Assembly (NCBI GenBank): GCA_021014325.1 | Contig: CM037471.1 | Span: forward strand, 21,038,818 to 21,102,817 | Reading direction: 5' to 3' | DNA length: 64,000 nt | From: Plazaster borealis | Lineage: Eukaryota > Echinodermata > Asteroidea > Forcipulatida > Labidiasteridae | Part shown: positions 1 through 10,800 of the stretch, in pieces | Layout: every line of letters begins with the position of its first letter | Position numbering within the stretch: position 1 is the first letter of the stretch | Notes under the pieces: generated by a model | Database searches by the model: none | What the model was told of the DNA's origin: nothing | What the model saw: the letters and a program-made list of their open reading frames with translations, nothing else | Made by a program: the position numbers and the translations under genes

Positions 1-190
1 TCTGTGACACCAGCAGGACCAGTGAGATATTCATTTCACTGGTCCTCAGCTTTTGCACTTGTCCATAATTCATATTAAATAGGGATGCCTTTCAACACTA
101 AACTAGCCAGCCGGACCACTTGTGAATTTTGACTGGTCTTGTGGTTTAACTGGCATTTGGCCAGCGGACCACTGTTAAGGGAGAACGCTG
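1..190. repeat. Dispersed repeat, inverted copy at 4515-4680
   Basis: The stretch contains the core GGCATTTGGCCAGCGGACCA. A reverse-complement relative lies at about 4515-4680 (TGGTCTGCTGGCCAAATGCC), also with matching text around 'cataattcatattaaatagg'. The two are about 4.5 kb apart and divergent. No coding content seen; class unknown. Confidence 0.6.
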
Positions 191-235
191 CTTTTAAAAG
201 ATGATACTTAATATAACTTACCTTACAGCAGCGCC

Positions 236-602
236 AAAACTAGGGTGAAACTTTAGGGGGGCACAAGGGGTGCACCATTTCTTTTTCTTGGGGGGAGACA
301 CTTCTGTAATGCTGATTTATAGGCAAAATTATAAAGAAAAATCCAACCGCACCCAACCGCACCTCTGGCCGCAGCATTCGCAAAACAGACACCAACCCTC
401 AGAAATCTTAGAACCGATTCATGCATGCATCGTTTCTCAGATTCAAATGTTTTGGGGTGAAAATGTTTCCAAACCACATTACTTCGAAAGGAATTTGTTC
501 TTAATATTGTTTAAACTATCAACAGCTGCAGTGCTTCTCACAAAGTAAGCTTTTATGATCATAAATTTGTGAGTATTTACCAATCTATGACCCTACCTTT
601 AA
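236..602. repeat. Decayed interspersed repeats ending in a TTAA-flanked MITE end
   Basis: The motif 'ttaggggggcacaagggg' near 254 recurs at about 57295 and in reverse near 42640. From about 390 the text matches the interior of the TTAA fold-back MITE family ('ttctcagattcaaatgtttt', also near 18415 and 55490) and ends in its terminus 'ctatgaccctacctttaa' at 585-602. The left end is not resolved. Confidence 0.55.
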
Positions 603-1107
603 AGCTAAAACTTATTTTAAGCTAGAGTTTTTAAAAGTGTTCCTTTTTTTTCTCCAGCTAGTTAGCGGCCAATTTAAACGATGCATTGTTCTATTCTGTG
701 CAAAACTGAAAGCTCCTCAAAACAGTCATTCAATTTCACTCATGTGTGAGCAATGCTATTTTGCGTGATGCTTTTAAAAGGGATAGGCCTACCCATTTCT
801 TTTAACAATTCACTTGAACAACATTCAAATTTGCCGCAGCTTTTTGCAGAAATCTCTAGTTGCGCCTACTGTGATAAATTGAATGCCATTTTTTCATGGC
901 TAAAAAGAAAACCTGCAGTAGGGCCTATACGTTTAATTAAATAGAATGCTATATAAATGTGTATGCCTAAAAGTGAAAGTGAATGATAGTTTTAACTGAA
1001 GAGGCAAAATCGTTTTAATACAAAGGCATTGAATTTAAAATAGGCTGCTTTTTTGCCCCCCCCCAAAAAAAAAAATAAAATAAAAATAAAAATATAAATA
1101 ATTTAGA

Positions 1108-1385
1108 AAATATTAGACTGCAGGACTTGTTTTGCAAGACCAAATAGTTGTTTCTCTTTTAACATTTGCTGAACAGTTTAGGAGGACATTTTGGCTTGCA
1201 GCTTATGCATACTTTGGCCTGTATACAGCTAATCTAAAGTATGCATTAGTAAATTTTGAATTGTCTGTTTGGGAAAAACACTAGACTGAAGGACTTGTTT
1301 TGCAAGACCGAACAATTTCTTTCTCTTTCAACATTTGTTGAACAGTTTAGGAGGACATTTTGACTTGCAGCTGATGCATGCTTTA
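1108..1385. repeat. Local direct duplication, about 111-bp unit at 166-bp offset
   Basis: Bases about 1108-1218 and 1274-1385 share 'gacttgttttgcaagacc', 'gaacagtttaggaggacatt' and 'gatgcat/tatgcat' in the same order with about 10% mismatch. No coding frame is supported. Confidence 0.8.
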
Positions 1386-1624
1386 AGCTAAATCTTAAAA
1401 AACTAAGTGTAGAAAAACATTAAACTGTAGAGAGGACTGTGATACTGGCCCAGTGCTTTATTACCACTTCCAGTTGTCCAGTCCACTCTACTAGTGAATA
1501 TTTGGAGCCCCCCCAACCTGTCTGCTTGTCAATCAACACAATGAGCCTGTGTAAATAAAAACTAAAATCCCCACCAGTGAGAAACATAAGCCCCCATCCA
1601 GACCCTAATAATAACAGTGGGGTA

Positions 1625-1815
1625 CCTTTGACAGAGCTGCCGATTCTCCCTGATTCTGCAGAAAGTGCACTGAATCTAAAGCAATCTTTCCATGTTCTGA
1701 TGAACAAATTTGAAAATTTCCCTGATTATGGAAACCTTTTCCCTATTATATTGAATGTAATTCTAAAATATCTCCCTGATTGTTGTACAAAATCTCCCAG
1801 ATTGCAAGATGCAAA
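1625..1815. repeat. Dispersed repeat, second copy at 47229-47405
   Basis: Both copies share 'tctttccatgttctgatgaa', 'ctccctgattatggaaac/attgaaac' and 'gcaa.cgttggcagctctg' in order and in the same orientation, about 45 kb apart. The copies are divergent and non-coding; class unknown. Confidence 0.75.
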
Positions 1816-2095
1816 TGTTGGCAGCTCTGCTTTGAATTTAAATGTTCACAGTCTCATTCTCTTCTGTTCTGAATCAAAATATTGCTTTGGGTGTATATGT
1901 AGGGAAATAGTTGTGGGAATAGGGAGTGTGCTATTTTCAAACTGTTGGAGTTGGTGCAACTTGTAATTTTAAAGTGTCATGTAATGTTAGCTTGATGTTT
2001 AGATTCATGTGTTGTCAATCCTTTGGAATATTTCCCATGAATCTTTGTTGACTGTAGACTGTGCAAGTCTTCGAAGATTATATTTGTCTGTAATT

Positions 2096-2125
2096 AGGTG
2101 TTCGGGCATTCCGCCCGGAACACCT
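2096..2125. repeat. Imperfect 30-bp hairpin
   Basis: AGGTGTTC at 2096 pairs with GGAACACCT at the 3' side, with a GGGC/GCCC inner stem and a short loop. It may be the terminus of an unrecognised interspersed element extending right towards 2800; that extension is inference only. Confidence 0.6.
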
Positions 2126-4514
2126 CTTGTTTTTGTTCGTTTTTTTCTTACTTATTGATAGTTCTTCTTCTTCTTCTCAGCGTCCCTTGTCCGCTAACAA
2201 AAGAACCCTTCCCAAGGTCATATGAACTTGAAACTTCACATATAGTTAGATATTCATTAGGAGATGAAACCGCTTTAGTTACGTCATGATGACATCATCC
2301 ATTCTTGAATTATGAAAATTCAAAGTTTATTATTTAAAAAAATCAAAACTCGAGAACGCCTCAACGGATTTTTACAATCTATACGTCATCGGAATGGGCT
2401 TTGAACACTCAACAATCGCTGCACAGAGTCCAAACCCATTTGATTTTGTCTTCCAGTTCAAAACAGAAGTTGAAAATTTCAAAATTCATTTCTCAAGAAC
2501 TACGTATTTCCCCCATTGGTCGTGCATAAAGATTTTACACAGAGTACATGTACAACACGTGTAGTGTACAAGCGGCGCAGAGTCACGCTCCAGTGCTCAT
2601 CCCTAGAGCGCGCTGTGTAGCTTCGTGTACAGTCTGTGTTCAAGGCGTTTTTAACATACATTTCCCTTTCGGTTAGTTAGTCTTTTCTACAGTCGTCAAT
2701 ATTTCATATTTCCTCAACCACATAAGCTATTTTGACAATCTATACATCATATGAAAGGGCTTTACGTACTTCACAAAAATGGATATGTTGGTGACCTTTT
2801 CTTAACTTTTGACCTGTCTAAACCGGAAGTGCCTGTACAATGCTTTGAAAAGGCGTTATTTAATGACTTTTAGGTTGAAATGTACACCTTTTTCATTCAA
2901 GGGTTTTTGTTTATGTTTGTGCTTTGATGTTTTGTTCTGCTTTATTGGCAATGGCTGCTACAGAAATGATCGGAACAGTCACGATCCCGCCTTCAATCGA
3001 GAAATTTGCAATACATTATTATCGTAATTGGGGATATATTGTAGGCCTACATACTCGGCTCCAACAAGGTTAGCTAAATAACTGTGTGGGGAAGCATTAG
3101 CAATAAATTACGACCTAAAGGAACAGGTTCACAGAAAAGAGGACAGTTTGTGGGGATAAGAACACAGAAACTCAACGGTTATACATATAACTATCTCAAT
3201 TAAAAGCCAAAGGAAACGCCCAAGACGAACCTTGACATTTTTATGAAAAAATTTCTCTCAAGAGATGAAATGGTATTAAGAGGACCCCTATGTCAAAAAG
3301 GATCTGAAGCAGAAGTATTGGACTTATTCGCCCGAAAATAATTCCGCTGGATGAAGTGGGCCCATGCCAGCAGTTCAGACGAAATAGTTATTGATGAAAG
3401 TAAAACCTAAGATTAGGAAATTGGAGTGTCCAAACCTCAGTTGATTTATTTTTCATAAAACAACGCTGTTCACTCGGGAAAAAACCTACTACTTTACTGT
3501 TTCTCAAGGTAAAAAAAACTAACTAATGTTTACTAATAAGTTTACAACTTTTGCAATGATTTTCAAGCTAGTTTAAGTTTGTTGTACCTTAGCAAATTGT
3601 ATAGCAACTGCAACATATAGAAACAAGTTAAATTTTATGACAGCGCTGGGTAATGTTACGAACGTACAGACGGTTGATGATTGCAAGTGTAAAAACAGTC
3701 ATAGAGGGCGCAATTCCTGAACAGCGCCCTCTTTTAAATCAACGTTTTTTTCCCACAATTTGTGACGCGTATCGTTGAATGTGTAATATTTTAATTGACA
3801 ACCAAGTTTTATGATGACGTTGAGACATTCCTGACATACTTTAAAGGTATTTTACCGATTATTGTAGTGAAATTTGTCGATGTCTGGGTCACACAGGTTA
3901 TTTTTGGGGTAAAATATCTATAACAATATAGGATTGAAACAAATTGGGTTCCAATTACCAAACGTATACAATCCCTTTAATCTTTGTAAAGGCTTACAGC
4001 TGGTCTGGTATTTACTGTCTGTAGTGTATCTTTGTTTTATAACTTTGTTAAATTGTAAAGTGCACCGAGGGCACAATGCGCTCCATAAATGCTGTTTGAA
4101 CTATTCAAATTTAAGGCCTTAAAAAGTAATAAAAGGAATTAAATTCAGTTATTTGGGGTCTTTAAGAAAACTATATTTTCCTATCTTTTTTTAAAGAACT
4201 GAATTACGGTGCATGTAAAAAAAATTACAAAAGTGGGTATAGCTGTTTCTCCACTGCTTTATTCATTTACTTTTGGTCTTTAATTTTGTTAAGGGTAGCA
4301 TTATCGGGTCTTAACAAGTCTTAAATTCTTAACTTTTAAAGTGTGCAGATACCCTGATTTCATTGAACAGTAAAATTTCCTTTAAGTGTTAATGTATTCC
4401 AAACAGCTGTGCTGTGGTTGTTTTTTTTGTGAGGAGTACCACTATATGTCATGTGTGTCTTTTTTAAAATATTGGTTCCTAATTATTTTTTGTCATATCT
4501 GTGAAATTTGACTC

Positions 4515-4680
4515 TGGCACAGTTCTCCCATGGTCTGCTGGCCAAATGCCACTTAAAATACCCGAGAACCAGTTAGAGTTCTCTTCAAGTGGTCCCCTGG
4601 ATAGTTCAGTATTAAAAATCATCCTTATTTAATATGAAATATGGACTAGTGAAAAAGCTGGCGGACGACTGAGAGGACGA
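4515..4680. repeat. Inverted relative of the repeat at 1-190
   Basis: Reverse complement of the 1-190 repeat: 'tggtctgctggccaaatgcc', then 'agtggtcccctggatagttc', then 'atttaatatgaaatatggac', in the expected reversed order. Confidence 0.6.
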
Positions 4681-4839
4681 GACTCATGATGGGGACCCAG
4701 TAAGGGCAAACCCTGTTTGGCCAGGCACGTAATCCACAAGTTTTGCACACAATTGTTGGAACAAATCACATTAGCGATCATAAGTCTGAAAGTTTTTCTA
4801 ACATTGTAATTCTTATGTTTTTTTTTATATAACTCACAC

Positions 4840-5310
4840 ATAGATCCTTATCATTTCATTGCATCATGTGTCATCCTTTATTTTTCTGCAATATTGGCTG
4901 CTGTAACCATCCTCTATGAACATAAATATAGGACAGGTATATTGATTTTCGATGCTTAATTCTCAGCGTCGTTCCCAAAACAATCGATCCCGCTCATTCA
5001 TCCAAACAAGGCAAGGTTGTGTCACATCGGACAAGGTTGGTGTCTACATGGAGTCGTCCATGTCATTTAAAAACAATTTTTGTTGAGTTTTCAGGGTCTG
5101 GGGTGGACGAGTTTCCAGGTCTTTTTTGTGCTTATTGCAAAAACTTTAAATGCATTTTCGTTTGTGCATTGTCACGTAATATACTCACTCGGTGAAATCT
5201 GGCATTTCCATTTCACTCGGCTCCATCTGTTGAAATGGAATAATCCAGATTTTACCTCAAAATTATACTCTGCGACTATGCACTCATGCATTCAGTTGAG
5301 CATTAATTTT
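4840..5310. repeat. Long fold-back-type repeat, inverted relative at about 41530-42075
   Basis: Shared segments in reversed orientation include 'acatggagtcgtccatgt' against 'acatggacgactccatgt', 'aaacaaggcaaggttgtg' against its reverse near 41870, and 'tgcatttg...gtgaaatctgg'. A shorter relative sits at about 32267-32360 ('gcattgtcgcagaatataat'). Probably a non-autonomous DNA element; no transposase is seen. Confidence 0.65.
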
Positions 5311-5876
5311 TTTTTAAATATTATTTTTTGTTTTTACAAAAACTAACGCCCACCTACAGTTCTTGGAAAGTTCCTGGATAACCAGCAAGTTCAATGCCAC
5401 AGCACCTGGTAAACAAGTCTTATCCAATGTACTTTCCATGTAAGGGAGCTCATGTACATCAGACCAGGAACTTGGCATCATTATCTGTCCCATGGGATAT
5501 GTTTTCAACTGGCTGGCTTCTTCGCGGGAGAGGGTTAGAATGCTTTGACCCTGTAAACAATGTGGACTCCCAAGACTTCTGGTTTTATATTTTTACATTG
5601 CGGAGTTGCCATAAATTCAATTTTGGGATCAAATGCGTAGTAAAATAGTATTCGGAGGTCAAACATGAACAACATGTGATCAGTTTGTAATAAATGCATG
5701 GGCTCTCATTGGAGCATTAACTTATGGTTTAGTAGTGCAGTGTTTAGACTATGTAGTGGCAATTTTGATGAACAGACCAATCCAGTTGGTTCCTTTCACT
5801 CTTGCATAGTGATGACATGTAGGGTTCTCTGGTGATTATTAGTCTTGGTTAAAGATGGTATTGTTCTGTCCAAATT

Positions 5877-6320
5877 TTAGAATCATCCCAACTATAGCTG
5901 GGACTAGTCCCGACTATAGCTGGGACGAGTCCCGACTTGAGTGTTACAGCTGGGACGGCCCAACTATAGCTGGAATTGCCTGATAGTGTAATCAGTCAGC
6001 TTTAGAATCATCCCAACTATAGTTGGGACTAGTCCCAACTATAGCTGGGACTAGTCCCGACTTGAGTGTTACAGCTGGGACGGCCCAACTATAGCTGGAA
6101 TTGCCTGATAGTGTAATCAGTCAGCTTTAGAATCATCCCAACTGGTCCCAACTCGAGTAATACAGTTTGGACGGCCCAACTATAGCTGGGATTGCCTGAT
6201 AGTGTAATCAGTCAGCTTTAGAATCATCCCAACTATAATTGGGACTAGTCCCAACTCAAGTAATACAGTTGGGACGGCCCAATTATAGCTGGGATTGCCT
6301 GATAGTGTAATCAGTCAGTG
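5877..6320. repeat. Tandem array, about 4 units of about 93-124 bp, rich in GGGACTAGTCCC palindromes
   Basis: Units start with 'tttagaatcatcccaact' at about 5877, 6001, 6125 and 6218 and end with 'gatagtgtaatcagtcag'. Units 1 and 2 are 124 bp. Units 3 and 4 are shorter because copies of 'aactatagctgggactagtc' were lost. Related 'acagttgggac' words continue to about 6670. Confidence 0.9.
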
Positions 6321-6705
6321 GACCTCTGAATTAATTTTCGATCTTCTCACATTTCCGTCGACTTAAACGGGGCTCATACATGATATTTGGTAATTATCAC
6401 AGACAAACTAAAGAAAAATTGATAAGAATCCAGTACTGCATGTCCATGCTCCATCACCCACCTGCACCACCTGCCAGCAGCTTAGACCGCGTTCACACTT
6501 GATCCGGCAAGGGCGATCAAAGGAGCAACCTATGTTTTGATGGTCCGATCCCCCTGCGCAGTGAAAGATCTCTGGACCCTAGCTACAGTTGGGCCATCCC
6601 AGCTGTAGCACTTAATTTGGGACCGGTCCCCAACCTACAGTTGGGACAGTTCTAAAGTTGGGACGGAAGGTTTTCATGGAGAACTTTTGTGTAGTAAGAT
6701 GAACA

Positions 6706-7253
6706 TCACCCAAGTCCAACATCACCCTTGTCCAACATCACCCTAGTCCAACATTACCCAAATCTATCCCCCTAGTCCAACATCACCCAAGTCCAAAAAT
6801 CACCCAAGTCCATCATCGCCCAAGTCTAACATCACCGAAGTCCATCATCGCCCAAGTCCAACATCACCCAAGTCCAACATCACCCAAGTCCAACATCGCC
6901 CAAGTCCAACATTGCCCAAGTCCAACATTGCCCGAGTCCAACATCATCAACGTCCAAAAATCACCCACGTTCAACATCACCCTTGTCCAACATCACCCTT
7001 GTCCAACATCACCCAAGTCCATCATCACCCTTGTCCAACATCACCCTTGTCCAACATCACCATTGTCCAACATCACCCTTGTCCAACATCATCCTTGTCC
7101 AACATCACCCTTGTCCAACATCACCGTTGTCCAACATCACCCTTGTCCAACATCACCCAAGTCCAACACCACCCTAGTCCAACATTACCTTAGTCCAACA
7201 TTAGCCAAGTCCAACATCACCCTTGTCGAACATCACCCAAGTCCATCATCACT
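6706..7253. repeat. 16-bp minisatellite, unit CATCACCCTTGTCCAA, about 34 copies
   Basis: The unit alternates CATCACCCTTGTCCAA with CATCACCCAAGTCCAA and single-base variants. Because 16 is not a multiple of 3 and the unit lacks stops, all three forward frames stay open for 64-111 codons. These frames are by-products of the repeat, not genes. Confidence 0.95.
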
Positions 7254-7714
7254 CACCGATTGAGGACACTACAGTTACTAGGGAAAGGACAGTTCTAGTG
7301 TATGGATATCTGAAGTTATAAAAGTCATGGTTTTCAAAAGTGCCATGAGCTTCTTCAGCCAAATGTCTGAATTAGGTGATGTCTCAGTTCAAGCCTCTTT
7401 GTAGCAATCATGATCTCTTGTTTCCAGAATCTCCGTACAAGCTTCAAAGAACTTTAAAGTAAAACTATCAACAATAATGTTGTAGGAAGACATTGTCTTA
7501 TCGTTGATTTTGTGCTAAATAAGCTATGTGGAATCAAGCAAAGGGAGTCATTGAAATTTGAAGGGAAAATTCTTTAAAACAATAATTAGTTTCAAACTTT
7601 GAGGATTTTCCACAGTTGATAAAAGCCTGTGAGCGCCTATGTTGTGTTATGTGTGTCTTTAGTTTGAAAGTTAACTTTTCTTTTTCGAAATACTTTTAAC
7701 TATCTTTGGTTCAG

Positions 7715-7822
7715 GATGTCCGACTGGTCACTTTCAATGTACGTCCGGCCAGTGTATATCGGCAAGTGGGACATGCAATGGATATTCAAATTGTCAAGAT
7801 GGTTCTGATGAAAAGGATTGTG
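7715..7822 (+). CDS. LRP2: LRP2-like exon: LDLa repeat 1
   Basis: Acceptor 'ctttggttcag', donor G|GTAAGT, phase 1 in and out, 36 codons. Six cysteines in LDLa spacing (CPTGHFQC, then TSGQC, then TCNGYSNC) ending QDGSDEKDC. The family's two conserved calcium-ligand Asp residues after Cys4 and before Cys5 are both Asn here, and the usual Trp before Cys4 is absent, so calcium and ligand binding may be weak. It is the first recognised exon; the preceding phase-1 exon was not found. Confidence 0.93.
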
Positions 7823-10800
7823 GTAAGTTTTAAATCACACCTATTGACCCCTTGCAGACGTGTAACACATCTCAACAAAATGCGTGTGAACCATTTGCAC
7901 CATTTGGGTGGTCAATTCTATTGTGTACATTTTGACTCCCAAAATGGGGAACAGGATAGGCAGGTTTAAATGCGCTGTGCGTCGTGCAAGGGATGGTCAA
8001 TTGACAATTATCCAAGAGTCATTTAATCAGAGGGCTGATTGGCCACTGATCCATCATCATAATTTAGATCGGTGGAGGATGGGGGCAGGGATCCCTTGCA
8101 CACTGACCCTTGGGGGATATCTGGCGCTGTCCTAGTTCCAGCATATGATCTCCTGTCCCATATTTTATTCTGAGTACTAGAAACTGAAAGTGTGTTAAAA
8201 TATCTTATTTTTTTCCAGTCTACCCGGCATGTGAATCCAATACATTCCAGTGTCCTAATAGTCCAAGATGTCTTCCACAAAATTGGGTGTGTAACGGCAT
8301 CCATGAATGCCCCAATGGTGAAGATGAGCAACAAAATTGTCGTAAGTATTTAAAGTTGTGTACAGGATTGGTTCTTTTAATACACCAGGTCCAATTTTAT
8401 TGTGGCCGATTTGACCAGAAAATTTAGATTAAAATTTCTAAATTCATGGATCCAACAAAGTTACAAGCTTTCTTTTAAGATATTGCATGAACAAATTAGC
8501 CAGTGATAAGTGGCAGTTAATTAAAAATGAATTTATTGTCGGGATCCCGACATTATCTCACATCCATCAGCCAGCACAAACAATTTTGCATGTTTTACAT
8601 GTATTTTGTGACTTGTCTGTGGCATAAGGGAATGTGGTTTTATTTCTTTTTTTTTGGAACAGCTGAATCATCTGTCAAAATTTGTTCAGACATAAAATTC
8701 TTTAAAAACATTTTTGGGCGAAAATCGGGCAATGCAACTTTAACAAGAAAATTAATTTAAACCAAAAAGGTCACAGGTGATAAAGTTCATACTTTCTGAA
8801 ATACTGTCAAAGTAAGAAAAATAGCATTAAAAGAACCCACTGTGGTTAGACACAAACATGATATAAGTGTATTTTGAAAGGGCTCTTTTCAGACATGAAA
8901 AATACTTTTCCCAACCTTGCCTTGAAATATTAATTGACAAGAATTATAATCTGAGCATGCACCGTGCCAGTTTTTTTCTATGTCTACTGTTCTCTCTGTG
9001 ATAACGCCCTTAAAAACTCCTGGTCAGAACAGCTGGAGAAACACTTAAATTGTACCCAGGTCGGTTTATTTACTGACCCTCTACTAATTGCTGCTAAACG
9101 CATCTTATTACTGACCCCAATAAATGAAGTCAAATCATGCAGCAGGTATTTTGCCAAATTCAAGACCTATAAACCCTGGACAAATAATTCATACCTTGCT
9201 TGAAATCTTTCCAAGGAATTATGCAGTTTCGTTTTATAACTTAAAGTTTGTGGCTACATGGTGAAGCAATTTGGAAAAACCAAAATAATGTCTGTTTTTC
9301 GGGAGTATGGTTAAAGGTGACTTGTTTTTCTTCTAGAATACTTGTGTTTGAATGTTCCTGGGAAAATCTGGACGAACAAAATGAACAATGGATGCTTGCT
9401 GAGAGCTATTTACCACAATTGTTAGTTGATTATAAGTAGATCTTGGACTAACTTCATAGAGCTGCTTAAGCAAAAAATATTAGTTTTCTACTAAGCAAAA
9501 ATAACCCGGCTACCAGTCACTGGGGGTACAAGGTGTATGGTATTTGGGCTGGTAACCTTATTCTGCAGGCCTGATATTCTTCCTACTTTAATCTGATTTC
9601 CAGTTTGATGTGCCCTCGGAAAAATCAGCATAATTGTTATTAAAGAGCCTGAAAAGTCTATTAAAGCATATACCATGTGTACATGTAGGTCAGCCCTTAT
9701 AGACTCGATAAACTTTCCTACTTTTTTCCAAGGACCAAATATCATGCCTGATTCTGGAAAGCAAAGATTTGTTGTGCTTGGCTACTTTTTTTGGCTAGCT
9801 CTATGAAATTGGGCCCTGCCAAAAAAACAAACCAAAAAAAACGCACAATTATTTTTTTATTAGTGAGGAAAAAATGAAACTGCGTTCGGCTGATTGGCAA
9901 AGATTGTGTCCTTGAGCAAAATATATTTCCATACTTGCTCTGCCCTTCTGATGGGATGATAAGTGTAAATGTAGTTCCCATGTCATGCAGTTGGAATAAA
10001 ACAATTATTACTGTGTTTGGAAGAGTCGAAAACCTCACATGTTGTTTCAATCAACCATTATGTAATTTGTTTAGTCCTCTTGCACAGACCCCTTGCACTG
10101 GTGTCATACAGCAGGCAAAGTGCGTGTTAAGAAATGGTGGCTTCAACCCTAAACTCTTTAAAATTTACCCAGTCGGTTTCCCTTGTGGTTTATTACTTGA
10201 TATTTAAAATAAATGTTTAGTTGCATCAAAATACAAAGTGATCCCTTTGCTGCCGCTTCACAGGTTGCATAAAAAAATTTGGGTGTGATCCCTGGCTATA
10301 GGGCAGTTACAGTTGAAAGGCTTCTGACTAGCACCCGGAGCAAAGATATTGTCAAATAGGGAGACCGCGAACATTAGGGCTGGATAGCTCAGTTGGTTGA
10401 GCGTTATTACGGAAGTCACAGGTTCAAGTCCCGCTCTTGTCGATTTTTCTTTGTGCAACCCTAAATTTTTATAAAAATTTAGCCAGTCAGTTTCCCTTGT
10501 GACTTACATGTATACCTTAAGGTTTAAGAAATGGTGAGTGTGTAAACGCAGGCTAGCAGTCTTTGATTCTCACTGCACAGTTAAACATATGGGGAAACTG
10601 ACTTCTCTCAAAATGGCATAGCCAAGATTTAGTGTGGTGAAGAAGTCGGTGAATTGGGCCAATTGAATTAGATAAGATTATATATCATTTATTGTCCACA
10701 TTTTAAAAAATATGGAAATTTGATATCCACTGGCATTGGTGGAAATCAATGGGTTTTTGATTTTGCGTTATACTATACAGGTATGATATTTTCCTAAATT

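Larger units (their letters stand above)
1..7714. other. Upstream DNA / intron 1 of the LRP2-like gene; no exon recognised
   Basis: The first recognised exon opens with an acceptor and phase-1 frame, so at least one exon (signal peptide) lies upstream. I looked for an ATG followed by a hydrophobic stretch and a phase-1 GT donor and found none convincing. The stretch holds dispersed repeats (1-190, about 236-602, 1420-1830, 4515-4680, 4840-5310), a local duplication (1108-1385), a hairpin (2096-2125) and two tandem arrays (5877-6320, 6706-7253). Bases 2530-4500 and 7262-7700 show no recognised repeat or gene. Confidence 0.6.

Noticed and set aside
6912..7263. Three overlapping + frames of 64-111 codons
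   Set aside because: By-product of the 16-bp minisatellite.
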